Part shown: piece by piece, positions 1 to 7,610 of the stretch
Numbering within the stretch: the first letter of the stretch is position 1
How the letters are laid out: each line of letters starts with the position of its first letter
Assembly (NCBI GenBank): GCA_964422855.1
Contig: CAYRCS010000019.1
Location: forward strand, 1-20,115
Direction: 5' to 3'
Length of the DNA stretch: 20,115 nucleotides
Origin: CAZEYI01 sp964422855
GTDB lineage: Bacteria; Patescibacteriota; Gracilibacteria; Absconditabacterales; Absconditicoccaceae
The notes under the pieces: model-generated
What the model saw: only the letters and a program-made list of their open reading frames with translations
What the model was told of the DNA's origin: nothing
Database searches by the model: none
Translations under genes and position numbers: made by a program

Positions 1-440
1 GCATTGCTGCTAAATCCATTTGGTCCAGCCCAACTGTAGTTAATACCACCAGATGCTTGCAGTTGAATGGGTCCATTGCTTTGACAGTATGGCCCACCAT
101 TGCTTGCTGTGGCAATTGGATTGGAGTTCACAAATATGGTAGCAAATGCTATTGTTCCAATTGGTTGTGTACCGCTTCCTACTGAATCCGTTACCTGCAC
201 AGTTACTGTATTGCTTCCTACAGTAGAAGGAGTGATGTTTATGGTGTCGTTGATGCTACCTTGAAGGGTAGTGCCAAGATACCAGTTGAAGTTTAGAGTG
301 TCTGCATCATACCCCATCACGGAGGCTACGAGAGTTACACTTTGTCCGAAGCAAGTATTCGAATTACTTGGATTAACTGTTGTTTGAGCACCAACACTAA
401 GTGTTGCGAAAAAGCTCAAAATTGTGAAAAGTTTCTTCAT
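1..440 (-). CDS. Secreted Ig/PKD-like protein, N-terminal part (runs off window)
   Basis: The gene starts at ATG 440 and stays open to the window edge (146 codons, C-terminus missing). It opens with a classical signal peptide (MKKLFTILSFFATL, then SVGAQ at the likely cleavage site) followed by a Ser/Thr/Asn-rich, beta-strand-like stretch with FNWYLG and ITPSTVGSNTVTVQVTDS. This is the style of Ig/PKD-like repeats in Bacteroidota surface and gliding proteins, as is the later PYCQSNGPIQLQASGG segment. It is probably exported and adhesive; no enzyme motif is visible. None of its 16 glycines is encoded by UGA, unlike most genes here, which suggests recent transfer or a chimeric contig end. A promoter lies at 572-599. 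The exact family cannot be set from the fragment. Confidence 0.7.
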   Translation of the reverse strand, partial: MKKLFTILSFFATLSVGAQTTVNPSNSNTCFGQSVTLVASVMGYDADTLNFNWYLGTTLQGSINDTINITPSTVGSNTVTVQVTDSVGSGTQPIGTIAFATIFVNSNPIATASNGGPYCQSNGPIQLQASGGINYSWAGPNGFSSN

Positions 441-510
441 GTTATTTAGAAGTTTTGTTGTTGTTTACGTTGTTGTCTCATTTGTTTAAGAGGTTTCGAC
501 TAGCCCCTGT

Positions 511-534
511 ATTAACGGTCTGCAAACTGTTAAT
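511..534. repeat. Near-perfect inverted repeat in the 5' leader of the edge gene
   Basis: Arms ATTAACGGT (511-519) and ACTGTTAAT (526-534) are complementary except at one position and enclose CTGCAA. The repeat lies between the promoter at 572-599 and the start codon at 440, so it would be transcribed. It could be an operator or an RNA stem; nothing in the sequence decides. Confidence 0.45.
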
Positions 535-571
535 GATCTACTTGTGACTGATTCACATCAGGCACAACATT

Positions 572-599
572 GTTATACTCTTTTTTTGGGAAAAGTCAA
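572..599 (-). promoter_or_regulatory. Sigma70-like promoter for the edge secreted-protein gene
   Basis: On the minus strand a -35 box TTGACT (599-594) is separated by 16 nt from a -10 box TATAAC (577-572). The predicted start near 565 leaves a leader of about 125 nt before ATG 440. The boxes are the general bacterial type and not the TAnnTTTG element of Bacteroidota. Confidence 0.55.
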
Positions 600-656
600 T
601 CTATTTTGTGTGTATGAAAAGTGTGATAATGCTTGTTGGGCACTTGTGTTATTGGG

Positions 657-1790
657 CTATTTTGCTGTGGGGAGAATTCGATTGTTGGATTGGCAGGTGT
701 TTGCATCGATATCTTGGAAGACGCAGGCGAGGAGTGTGGTAGCATAAGCTCAGGTCGGGAGAGAGAAATCTATGATAAGATCGTTGTTGGTCCCAAAGGA
801 ATACTGTAGTTCCTGTGGTACGACTCGTAAGGCTCTTCTGATACCGAATATCTTGTATTGTTGGCAGACTTTCTGTGTTTTTTCTTCCAAAAATTGTGCT
901 TGGTCGAGGAATTGTGTTTCATATTCTCCGGCAGGAGTGTCTGTGGATGGAGTGAGAAAATTGTATCAGAGGATTGGTCAGGTAGGGATTCGCACAGTGG
1001 GGTCGAAGTCGATAACTTCTCCGAGATTATCTGGACTAAAATGCGTTTGCGTATTGTGTTCTGTTCTACTTTTTTGATAATCAAAAAGTTGAATTTTATC
1101 TCACTGCAAAACACCTGTTTGGATGTCGTAAGCGTGATATTTGTTGATACAGATATCGCCGTCGAGATAGTACAATCCTTTTGATACTCTATCGAGAACG
1201 TAGGTATTGAATCGAGCACTACCGTAGGCTTGGAGTTTGAATTTGAGTTCAAAATCATTGGTGATGTCACTGGTATTTTGGAAAATATCTTTGGCGCGAT
1301 GGAAGTTGCGCATACCTCTCCCAAATCTTTGTGTCCCAAAACAGTTGGGGAAACCTGTTTGCCCTATCGCTGCGAGATTTTCTTTGATGTGTTTTTTGAT
1401 CTTGCCGTCTACTTTTTTGTGTGCCCTGAGGGTGATAGAAAAATGATTGCCGCTATTTTTCCCTATCGTTAATGGATATGTGTGTCGATGTGTTTCGAGA
1501 ATTTTTACTTTGTTGCTTAGTGTATCCAGTAATTTTTGTTCATCAGGTATATCATTACGATGGATGCTGAGTCGTTGTCTGGTGACTGCATTTTTGTCTT
1601 TGAGCCCTGCGATGCCAAATGATTTTCTGGTTAACTTAAGTTCTGCTCAGAGATAGGATATTATGTCCATTGTGTTCTGATCTGTTTTTTCGAAGAGGAT
1701 ATAGAAAAAATCTCCTTGTTCGGCAAATGTGAAGTCCAGGAGTTCGGTGACTATGAAGTCTTGGGGTGATTTTTTGAAGGAGTAGAGCAT
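657..1790 (-). CDS. truD: tRNA pseudouridine synthase D (TruD)
   Basis: This 377-residue protein should isomerise uridine 13 of tRNA to pseudouridine in the cytoplasm. The family signature GIAGLKDKNAVTRQ (residues 59-72) holds the catalytic Asp65. The second hallmark, FPNCFGTQRFG, lies at about 147-157, and the C-terminus ends with the usual LPTGAYATTLL. Length is slightly above the usual ~350. Five glycines are UGA codons (for example the G of LPTGAY), so standard-code translation breaks the gene into pieces. It starts 1 nt after the stop of the upstream gene (TAATATG), which implies translational coupling, and is the last gene of the minus-strand run that begins with truB. No strong Shine-Dalgarno is visible. 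Confidence 0.93.
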
Positions 1791-1791
1791 A

Positions 1792-2499
1792 TTAGGAAGA
1801 TGTGGTTTGTTGCTCTTTTTGCAAGAATAAATCTATGATTTGTTGTGTTTGTGGAGTAATAGTATTTTGAAAATTGAGTTTTTCTTGATTTCGAGGATGT
1901 TCGAAATTTCTTATCATATCGTATACACCAAATTCTGGTCATCAAACGTCAGTAATCAGCAAATATAGTGTGTCGTTATGTATTTTGTACTTAGTGTTTG
2001 ATGGACTAATATTGGGATAGAAATTTGGATGTGGAAGTTCTAATCTCTCCCCAACATTATTTTTTATATCTATAAATATCCATCTAAATACTCATGTTAG
2101 ATTGGTGTGCTTTTCTAGCAAATCCATCACGGTTGGACCTGGAATGTACTTAGGAGTAGCTATTGTTCATCAAAAATTGCTTGTATATATCTCGTCTATA
2201 CCTAGTGGTAAAAATTGTACCATTACTTCATTTATTTTTTTTTCTCCAATTAGAATTGGATCTTTTTTGGTATTATATGTAATAGCTTCGCGTGAGGCAA
2301 GATTTGTCTGAATAGTATGATAGATCACTAGTTCTCTAGGTTGGTATGGATATTTTTTATATAATCTATTATTTTTTTCGTCTACATATACTTCACTATC
2401 TGTGCGACCGTGAAAAAGTCCTCTTTCATTTGGTCATCGAATACATTTTGCATCTTGAGGAATTTCTAGTTTGGGATATTCTTTTTGCATCAAAAACAT
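1792..2499 (-). CDS. Unknown protein, possibly kinase-like fold
   Basis: A 235-residue soluble protein with no signal peptide or membrane segment, not recognised. Six UGA glycines occur, including two GG pairs (FGGT, VGGP). The N-terminal third (GRTDSEVYVDEKNNRLYKKY) looks like the beta1-beta3 strands of a kinase small lobe with a Lys. A later segment, LYLLITDVGGPEFGVYD, could stand where the DFG region would be. No HRD-type catalytic loop is apparent, so at best this is an inferred pseudokinase or aminoglycoside-phosphotransferase-like fold. ATG 2499 was chosen; an in-frame ATG at 2490 is equally possible. It lies 48 nt after the CruF-like gene and 1 nt before truD, so it is probably co-transcribed with both. 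Confidence 0.75.
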
Positions 2500-2547
2500 T
2501 ACAAATAATTATTTGTATTATAGTCTAAAATTAAAATAAGTCAATAT

Positions 2548-3303
2548 CTATCTTTTTGGCTGTGTATAAACGAAAAATATATACATTGTCAGTAGTATAG
2601 TTCATAGTAAGCCTGCTAGCCACATATGCGCAAATATAGCAATGAAGTTGAAAAATGAGAGCGTTAGTCCAGTACTATATGTTCGTTGTATAGTAGTTTT
2701 TTGTTTATTTAATATGCTATGCGCTAGTAGCATTCATACAGATCAACTTATCATCCAACCAGCAAAATTGCTTCGTGGTACATTGTAGTACCACCCGCCT
2801 GCATCAAACGCCCAAAATCCTAGTAAGACAGCTCAAGGATCCAGTACCATGTCAATCAACGTAAGTACGAAAGCTCATAGAGGTATAAGAATTCGTTTCT
2901 TATGTATGTATTGTCTGAGTATCGTGTAGACTCAGATAATGAGTGGCGTCCATCCTACAAATACTGTCCATGGGACAGTCTCTAGTATTTTACTACCAAG
3001 TACATTTCCATACTCAAAACATCCATAGGGGATACAATATTGTACTCAGATATATTCAAATACTAGGGCTATAATCCCGCTGAGTATCAGGAACATTATC
3101 CCATATCGTTTTGCGTTTTTTATGACGGCTCGGTATGATATTGCGGCTATACCCAACATCATTATTATAGATACTCGTTCTAATCCAGGCATTATACCAA
3201 AGCGTTCTACGAAAAATCAGCCTACGAGTCCAAACGATACTATCGATATTGCCGTGACTATACTGCTATAGGTGCTTTGATGCTTGGGTGCGGATCATAT
3301 CAT
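2548..3303 (-). CDS. CruF/DUF422-like carotenoid biosynthesis membrane protein
   Basis: A 251-residue integral membrane protein with about seven hydrophobic segments. Family features: GVQYCIPYGCFEYGNVLG near the middle, VPWTVFVGW after it, then LDPGAVLLGFWAF and GGWYYNVPRSNFAGWMISG. The last matches the DUF422 hallmark (D..A..LG.W.W...G.YYGVP..NF.GW). Characterised members hydrate C50 or monocyclic carotenoids (CruF, bisanhydrobacterioruberin hydratase). Substrate cannot be assigned here and no other carotenoid gene is in the window. Nine glycines are UGA. The start ATG lies inside thyA, a 46-nt overlap, and it is the only ATG that keeps the first membrane segment. It probably shares a transcript with thyA. 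Confidence 0.82.
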
Positions 3304-4145
3304 GTGAGCGTGAAGTCTTCATATGTGAAATCAAATAGGTTTTTTATCGCAGGATTGAGTGTCATCGTAGGTAGATCTTTTGCATCTCTACTTAGTTGTT
3401 CGTTGACTTGATCGATGTGATTATTGTAAATATGAGCATCCCCCAAGACATGGATAAATTCATGTGCTTCTAATCATGTCACTTGCGCTATCATCATAGT
3501 TAATAGTGCGTATGATGCTATATTGAAAGGTACTCCTAAGAATACATCGGCGGAGCGTTGATACATCTGACAACTTAGTTTCCCATCAGCTACGTAAAAT
3601 TGGAACATCATATGGCATGGTGGTAGTAGCATACTGTCTGCTTGTACTGGATTGTATGTAACAACTAGAATCCTGCGTGAATTTGGGTTTGTTTTGATAG
3701 TATCTATGACTTTCTGAATCTGATCGATGTTTTGACTATTGAAATTTCTCCATTGGTATCCATATACAGGTCCTAGATCTGCATATTTTTTTGCAAAATC
3801 AGCATCTTCTTTGATCTTTGCAATAAAGGACTTTTCATCCATATCACCAGCAGGCATTCATTGTTTTTTGTATGCATCATAGGGTCGAGCATCTCGAATA
3901 TGCACATCATTGTCTACTAGATATTTGATATTGGTTTCGCCTGCGAGGAACCAGAGAAGTTCATGTATGATCCCTTTGAGAAACACTTTTTTGGTTGTCA
4001 AAAGAGGAAAGCCTTTGCTTATATCAAAACGCATCTGATGACCAAAAATAGATTTGGTTCCAGTGCCTGTTCTATCTCATTTTTCGACTCATTCATTGAG
4101 AATTTTGCGTAATAAGTCGAGGTATTGTTGATCAACATGATTCAT
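3258..4145 (-). CDS. thyA: Thymidylate synthase ThyA
   Basis: A 295-residue cytoplasmic enzyme that methylates dUMP to dTMP using methylene-tetrahydrofolate. Visible motifs: DRTGTGTKS near the N-terminus, LLWFLAGETN, YGYQWRNF, the Arg pair RR at 157-158, the catalytic Cys177 in LPPCHMMFQFYV, QRSADVFLGVPFNIASYALL, GDAHIYNNH, and the canonical C-terminus GYDPHPSIKAPIAV. The Gly of GYDPHP and the Gly of QVTGLEAH are UGA codons at family-conserved positions, strong evidence for the recoding. It is somewhat longer than the 264-residue E. coli enzyme, with an insertion after PYDAYKKQ. It sits 82 nt downstream of truB and overlaps the CruF-like gene at its 3' end. Confidence 0.97.
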
Positions 4146-4178
4146 AGATGTTTTTGGTGTGGGGTAAATCTATCTGGT

Positions 4179-4206
4179 ACAGTACTTTTATCTGATTTGT
4201 TGACAA
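4179..4206 (-). promoter_or_regulatory. Weak candidate promoter for thyA
   Basis: Minus-strand TTGTCA (4206-4201), 16 nt, then TACTGT (4184-4179), a poor -10 box. It lies in the 82-nt gap between truB and thyA. If inactive, thyA is read from the truB transcript. Confidence 0.3.
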
Positions 4207-4227
4207 GAGAAATATCCTGCTATAATT

Positions 4228-4908
4228 TTATTTGGATTGTGTTTCGGGTACTTCGATAATGCTATAGCATAGCCCGTCTTTTTGTTCAGTGCCTTTGGTG
4301 AGATGGATCCCTTTGATCTGCGTTCTTTGTAGTTGTGTTAATATACCTCCTGTATGGAGTTGTGTACCGAGTCGATAGGCAATAGATCTGATATAGGTTC
4401 CGGATCAGACTTCTATCTGTATCTTGATCTCAGGGAAGTTGTACTCAGTGATGGTATAACTATTGATCTTCATGTCTTGTCGTACAATTTCTTGTTCACC
4501 TTTGCGTGCAAGGTCGTAGCGTTTTTGCCCGTTTATTTTCTTGGCTGAGAATGGTGGTAAGGGGAGCGAGGCACTAGGTATAAGAGTGTTGAGTATCGTT
4601 TGGATTTGTTCGAGAGTTGGTATTGTGAGTTTAGTGGGGTCTAATTCTTCATATGTTTCTCGATATTCCGCGTCTCGGGTGTCGCTTTTTTTGCTGAGAT
4701 CTATGGTGGCGATGTATGTTTTGTCGGCTCATAAAAATTCTCAGAGTCTTTTCGTATCTTTATCTACAGCTATGATGAGTAAGCCAGTCGCCATAGGATC
4801 GAGAGTCCCACTGTGACCTATTTTAGTTTTCTTGGGGAATTGTCTTTTGAGGATGCGAATAACATCAAAACTACTGATGCCCTTTGGCTTGTCTACAGCT
4901 AGAAACAT
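4228..4908 (-). CDS. truB: tRNA pseudouridine-55 synthase TruB
   Basis: This 226-residue enzyme should make pseudouridine 55 in the tRNA T-loop. The start matches the family (FLAVDKPKGISSFDV), followed by the signature KIGHSGTLDPMATGLL with catalytic Asp37. Further family features are DKTYIATI, PPFSAKKINGQKRYDLARKG and GSGTYIRSIAYRLG. Three glycines are UGA. An in-frame ATG at 4983 would add 25 residues (MCLQVILQNQ...); ATG 4908 is preferred because family members begin just before the DKPKG motif. The protein stops soon after the catalytic domain and appears to lack a full C-terminal PUA domain, placing it among the short TruB forms. It is the first gene of the minus-strand run. Confidence 0.95.
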
Positions 4909-4971
4909 ATCGTTTGATCATATAAATCTTTTGTAAGAGAGTAGTTGTCTGGCCTGATTTTGCAAGATTAC

Positions 4972-5006
4972 TTGTAAACACATAGCTGAATGCTATAATT
5001 ATAGCA
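4972..5006 (+). promoter_or_regulatory. Promoter of the CNNM gene inside a 16-bp palindrome with a divergent -10
   Basis: Plus-strand TTGTAA (4972-4977), 16 nt, TATAAT (4994-4999). The -10 lies in a perfect palindrome TGCTATAATTATAGCA (4991-5006), so the minus strand also reads TATAAT (5003-4998), facing truB. No clear minus-strand -35 is seen. The plus-strand start near 5006 would leave a leader of about 28 nt before ATG 5035. Confidence 0.55.
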
Positions 5007-5034
5007 CTTTTTATTGTTTTTCTCTCATTTCTTT

Positions 5035-6330
5035 ATGGACCCCTTATCGGTTCTCTTGTTTATTGTACTTTTTGGTTTGTCAGCACTCGTATCTGCTAGT
5101 GAGATAGCGATACTTTCTCTCCCTCAACATAAGGTCAAAGCCCTTGTGAGACAGCACAAAGATGGCTCTCGCAGCCTCCAGCATATCAAAAACAATGTTG
5201 ATGTATTTCTTATTACAGTAGCAATACTCATCAATTTGCTCACAACAATTACAGCTGCTTTTGCTACTAAGGTTTCTCTTGGTATGGCATGAGTTATTAG
5301 TGTTGATCCTGCAGTAGCAGTTTTGCTGACTACGTGAGTGATTACTTTGTTGCTTATTATATTTGGAGAAATCATACCTAAGTCTTTTGCTACACATAAT
5401 GCAGAACCTTTGGCTTTACGTGTGTCTGGATTGTTTGTGTTTTTACAAAAACTATTGTTCCCGATTATTCGAGTATTGCAAAAAATAACTCGTACGATGC
5501 ATCGTACTCAGGCTGTAACATGAGTTGTGACTGAAGAAGATATAGAGTCACTTATAGAAATGTGAAAGCAGCATGGTGTGTTTGAAAAAGGGGAATATGA
5601 AAAAATTAGAAACATGCTTGATTTCTATGAGGTTAGTGCACAAGAAATTATGACTCCGAGAGTAGATTTGGATGCACTGGAGGATAATGTGACGGTCGAT
5701 GAAGCACTTGAGCAAATGATGGAGTTTTCTCATTCGCGTATCCCTGTATACAATAATACTATTGATGATATCTATGGTGTTGTTACATTTAGAGACTTAT
5801 TGACGTTTAAGAAAAAGAAGAAAGGAGCTGCTGCTCTTCATAAATTATCGTTGAAAAAGGTTATCAAGGTACCACTGACTAAGCCTATACATACAGTATT
5901 AGATTTGTTTAGTAAAAACCGCCATCACATGGCTATTGTTATCGATGAATATGGTGGTGTTGCTTGAGTACTTACATTAGAAGATATTATTGAACATGTT
6001 TTTGGCGATATACAAGATGAGACTGACAAAGAGAAATCTGCTTTAACACAAAGATGAGAAGACCTCATTACTGTACAAGGCTTTATAACAATGGACGAAT
6101 TATTTGATCACTTAGGTTTTGATTTTGCTCATATGGGTATATCTGAGGATACATTTAGTTGAGAAACTTTGAGTTATTTTATTACGAGTTTCTTGGAAAG
6201 ATTCCCCGTTAAGAACGAAGTAATAAATTTGCCGGTCTATGGAGACGATATACAATGGAGAAAAATGCAACTTATCATTAAGTCTGTAGCTGACGATACT
6301 GTTGGTGAAGTAAGTATTGTACTTAAATAA
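5035..6330 (+). CDS. CNNM/CBS-domain membrane protein (CorC/TlyC-type, putative Mg2+/Co2+ transporter)
   Basis: A 431-residue inner-membrane protein. The N-terminal DUF21/CNNM domain (about 1-160) has four hydrophobic segments and the signature GEIIPKSFA (111-119). A CBS pair follows, with EIMTPRVDLDAL near 204-215, HSRIPVYNN, GVVTFRDLL and IDEYGGVAGVLTLEDIIEHV. The C-terminus has the acidic CorC/HlyC domain (DLITVQGFITMDELFDHLG). Relatives move or regulate Mg2+ or other cations; direct transport is shown only for some members. Seven glycines are UGA, including the second Gly of GGVAG, which is nearly invariant. ATG 5035 was chosen over an upstream TTG at 5014. It is convergent with the gene at 6334-6738, with only 3 nt between their stop codons. 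Confidence 0.92.
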
Positions 6331-6333
6331 GCA

Positions 6334-6738
6334 TTAGAAATTTCGGTTTGCTTCTTCATAGAGTGGATACTTGCCTGGTTTGGCTATAGTAAGAATTTTT
6401 GTAAGAAGTGTGTTAAATATCTTTTCGTGTGCAGCTGTATTGTGCAGTCACTTAATAATATGTAAGTAATTGATAAACTGTTCCGCGTTTGGGTCTTCTC
6501 AGGTGTTTGTAGGTATGGGTTTGGATTGGATGACGTTGAGTAAATCGCTAAATTCTATGCTGCCAGATTGATAGAGATCAATGCTGATACGCATAGCATC
6601 ACACTGTTCTCGTAGTTGTTCTACCGTATTTTCTATATCGCAGTGATGATTGAGTGCATCTAAGATATCCTGACTCACCATATCGAGTTCCATGATCTTT
6701 GGTGTGCTGTGAAAGCTAATTGTTTCTCCGAAGTCCAT
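6334..6738 (-). CDS. Small unknown soluble protein
   Basis: A 134-residue protein, not recognised. It is mostly predicted helical, with MVSQDILDALNHHCDIENTVEQLREQC and later QFINYLHIIKGLHNTAAHEKIFNTLL. There is no signal peptide or membrane segment. Two glycines are UGA (TGEDP, KGLHN); the standard code would stop it at 79 residues. It has its own well-formed promoter at 6767-6795 and runs tail to tail into the CNNM gene. Composition and codon use resemble the neighbours, so it looks like a real gene. Confidence 0.75.
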
Positions 6739-6766
6739 CTGTTATATGAGCATATAAATATACTCG

Positions 6767-6795
6767 ATTGTATGTCAGATGATGTTTTTTGGCAA
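6767..6795 (-). promoter_or_regulatory. Promoter for the 6334-6738 gene
   Basis: Minus-strand TTGCCA (6795-6790), 17 nt, TACAAT (6772-6767). The predicted start near 6760 gives a leader of about 22 nt. The rest of the 253-nt gap 6739-6991 is AT-rich; besides this promoter and the one at 6925-6953 nothing else was seen in it. Confidence 0.55.
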
Positions 6796-6924
6796 AAAAT
6801 GAGTCTATTTTGTGGTCCGCGATATAGCTTAGTTATCATATTTTACCTTAAATATGAAAATGTCATTATTTATTTTTATTTTTTATCTTTTGTCATCAAT
6901 TCGATGTTGAGTGAGATATGGATT

Positions 6925-6953
6925 TTGGTTATTTTTAGATTTTGGGGTATACT
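6925..6953 (+). promoter_or_regulatory. Promoter for the 6992-7447 gene
   Basis: TTGGTT (6925-6930), exactly 17 nt, TATACT (6948-6953). The predicted start near 6960 leaves a leader of about 32 nt without a Shine-Dalgarno motif. Confidence 0.6.
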
Positions 6954-6991
6954 AATGACAACAAAAATCTTTTATTAACTTCTCTACACAA

Positions 6992-7447
6992 ATGACAAAC
7001 GTACTTCCATCTGGTTCTAATGCTATCAACTATGTAAACTCTCAACTTAAGTCTGTCAATCAATATGCAGGCATGTTGTTATCAGTGCTTGATAGAACTC
7101 CTGAACAAGTCTCTGGTTACTCTATCGGTATCGCACAAAAGGTTCAAAAAGCTGAAGACTGGCTTATGACTGACAAAGTATTGAGACTATTTGATCTTAT
7201 CGATGCACATTTGAATAATATCAATGTAGCCTTGGATACAAATAACTTGTTTGATAACCATCACTCTACTTATGGACAGACAAGCACCTTAGTAGAAGCA
7301 CTTATGGAAAAATGGGATGCTATCGTTCAGAAAAGACGTGAAGACAATTATCTCAACATGACTTTTGGATTTAGATTGGATGAGATAGGCGCTAAGATTA
7401 AGAAAATCTATAAAAAAATTCCTTTGTATTCTCAAAAATCTGTGTAG
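6992..7447 (+). CDS. Unknown helical protein, monocistronic, likely well expressed
   Basis: A 151-residue soluble protein with no signal peptide and no recognised domain. It looks all-helical, with amphipathic stretches (VNSQLKSVNQYAGMLLSVLD, DKVLRLFDLIDAHLNNINVA) and a basic C-terminal tail (GAKIKKIYKKIPLYSQKSV). It is bracketed by its own promoter and a clean intrinsic terminator, so it is transcribed alone. It uses no UGA codon (seven glycines, all GGN) and many C-ending codons (AAC, GAC, ATC), which fits high expression. The basic tail could bind nucleic acid or membrane; this is a guess. Confidence 0.8.
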   Translation: MTNVLPSGSNAINYVNSQLKSVNQYAGMLLSVLDRTPEQVSGYSIGIAQKVQKAEDWLMTDKVLRLFDLIDAHLNNINVALDTNNLFDNHHSTYGQTSTLVEALMEKWDAIVQKRREDNYLNMTFGFRLDEIGAKIKKIYKKIPLYSQKSV

Positions 7448-7468
7448 TTTTTTCAATGTACTCGTCTT

Positions 7469-7501
7469 AAAAATCCACATGTGTACGGTGTGGATTTTTT
7501 T
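7469..7501 (+). terminator. Intrinsic terminator after the 6992-7447 gene
   Basis: Stem AAAAATCCACA (7469-7479) pairs with TGTGGATTTTT (7489-7499) around a 9-nt loop and runs into a T tract. The A-rich left arm may also let it work on the opposite strand. Confidence 0.85.
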
Positions 7502-7513
7502 GTTAAAATTCAT

Positions 7514-7583
7514 TGATTATATCTAGTAAATATGTACAACTTCCCCACAGCAATTTAGGTGCTTTGCTCGTGGGGTTTGTCCC
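7514..7583 (+). promoter_or_regulatory. Structured leader of the polyamine operon, with weak promoter boxes
   Basis: Weak boxes TTGATT (7514-7519) and TACAAC (7535-7540), 15 nt apart, precede a strong hairpin: CCCCACAGCAA (7543-7553) with TTGCTCGTGGGG (7564-7575), one bulged C. GGGG at 7572-7575 could instead pair with CCC (7581-7583), just before a T-rich run at 7584-7596, an attenuator-like alternative. It matches no riboswitch class I know. Position right before arginine decarboxylase makes polyamine or arginine control plausible. Confidence 0.45.
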
Positions 7584-7610
7584 GTTTATTTTTTTTACAA
7601 AAAATATTCT

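Noticed and set aside
770..1339. Minus-strand open frame of 189 codons
   Set aside because: It overlaps truD in another frame; the truD frame carries the family signatures through its UGA glycines.
5080..5397. Minus-strand open frames of 83 and 105 codons
   Set aside because: Both lie opposite the CNNM domain, which has the GEIIPK signature on the plus strand; they are shadows.
6709..6978. Plus-strand open frame of 89 codons in the intergenic region
   Set aside because: Low-complexity Phe/Ile/Tyr-rich translation overlapping two promoters and the start of a minus-strand gene; not convincing as protein.
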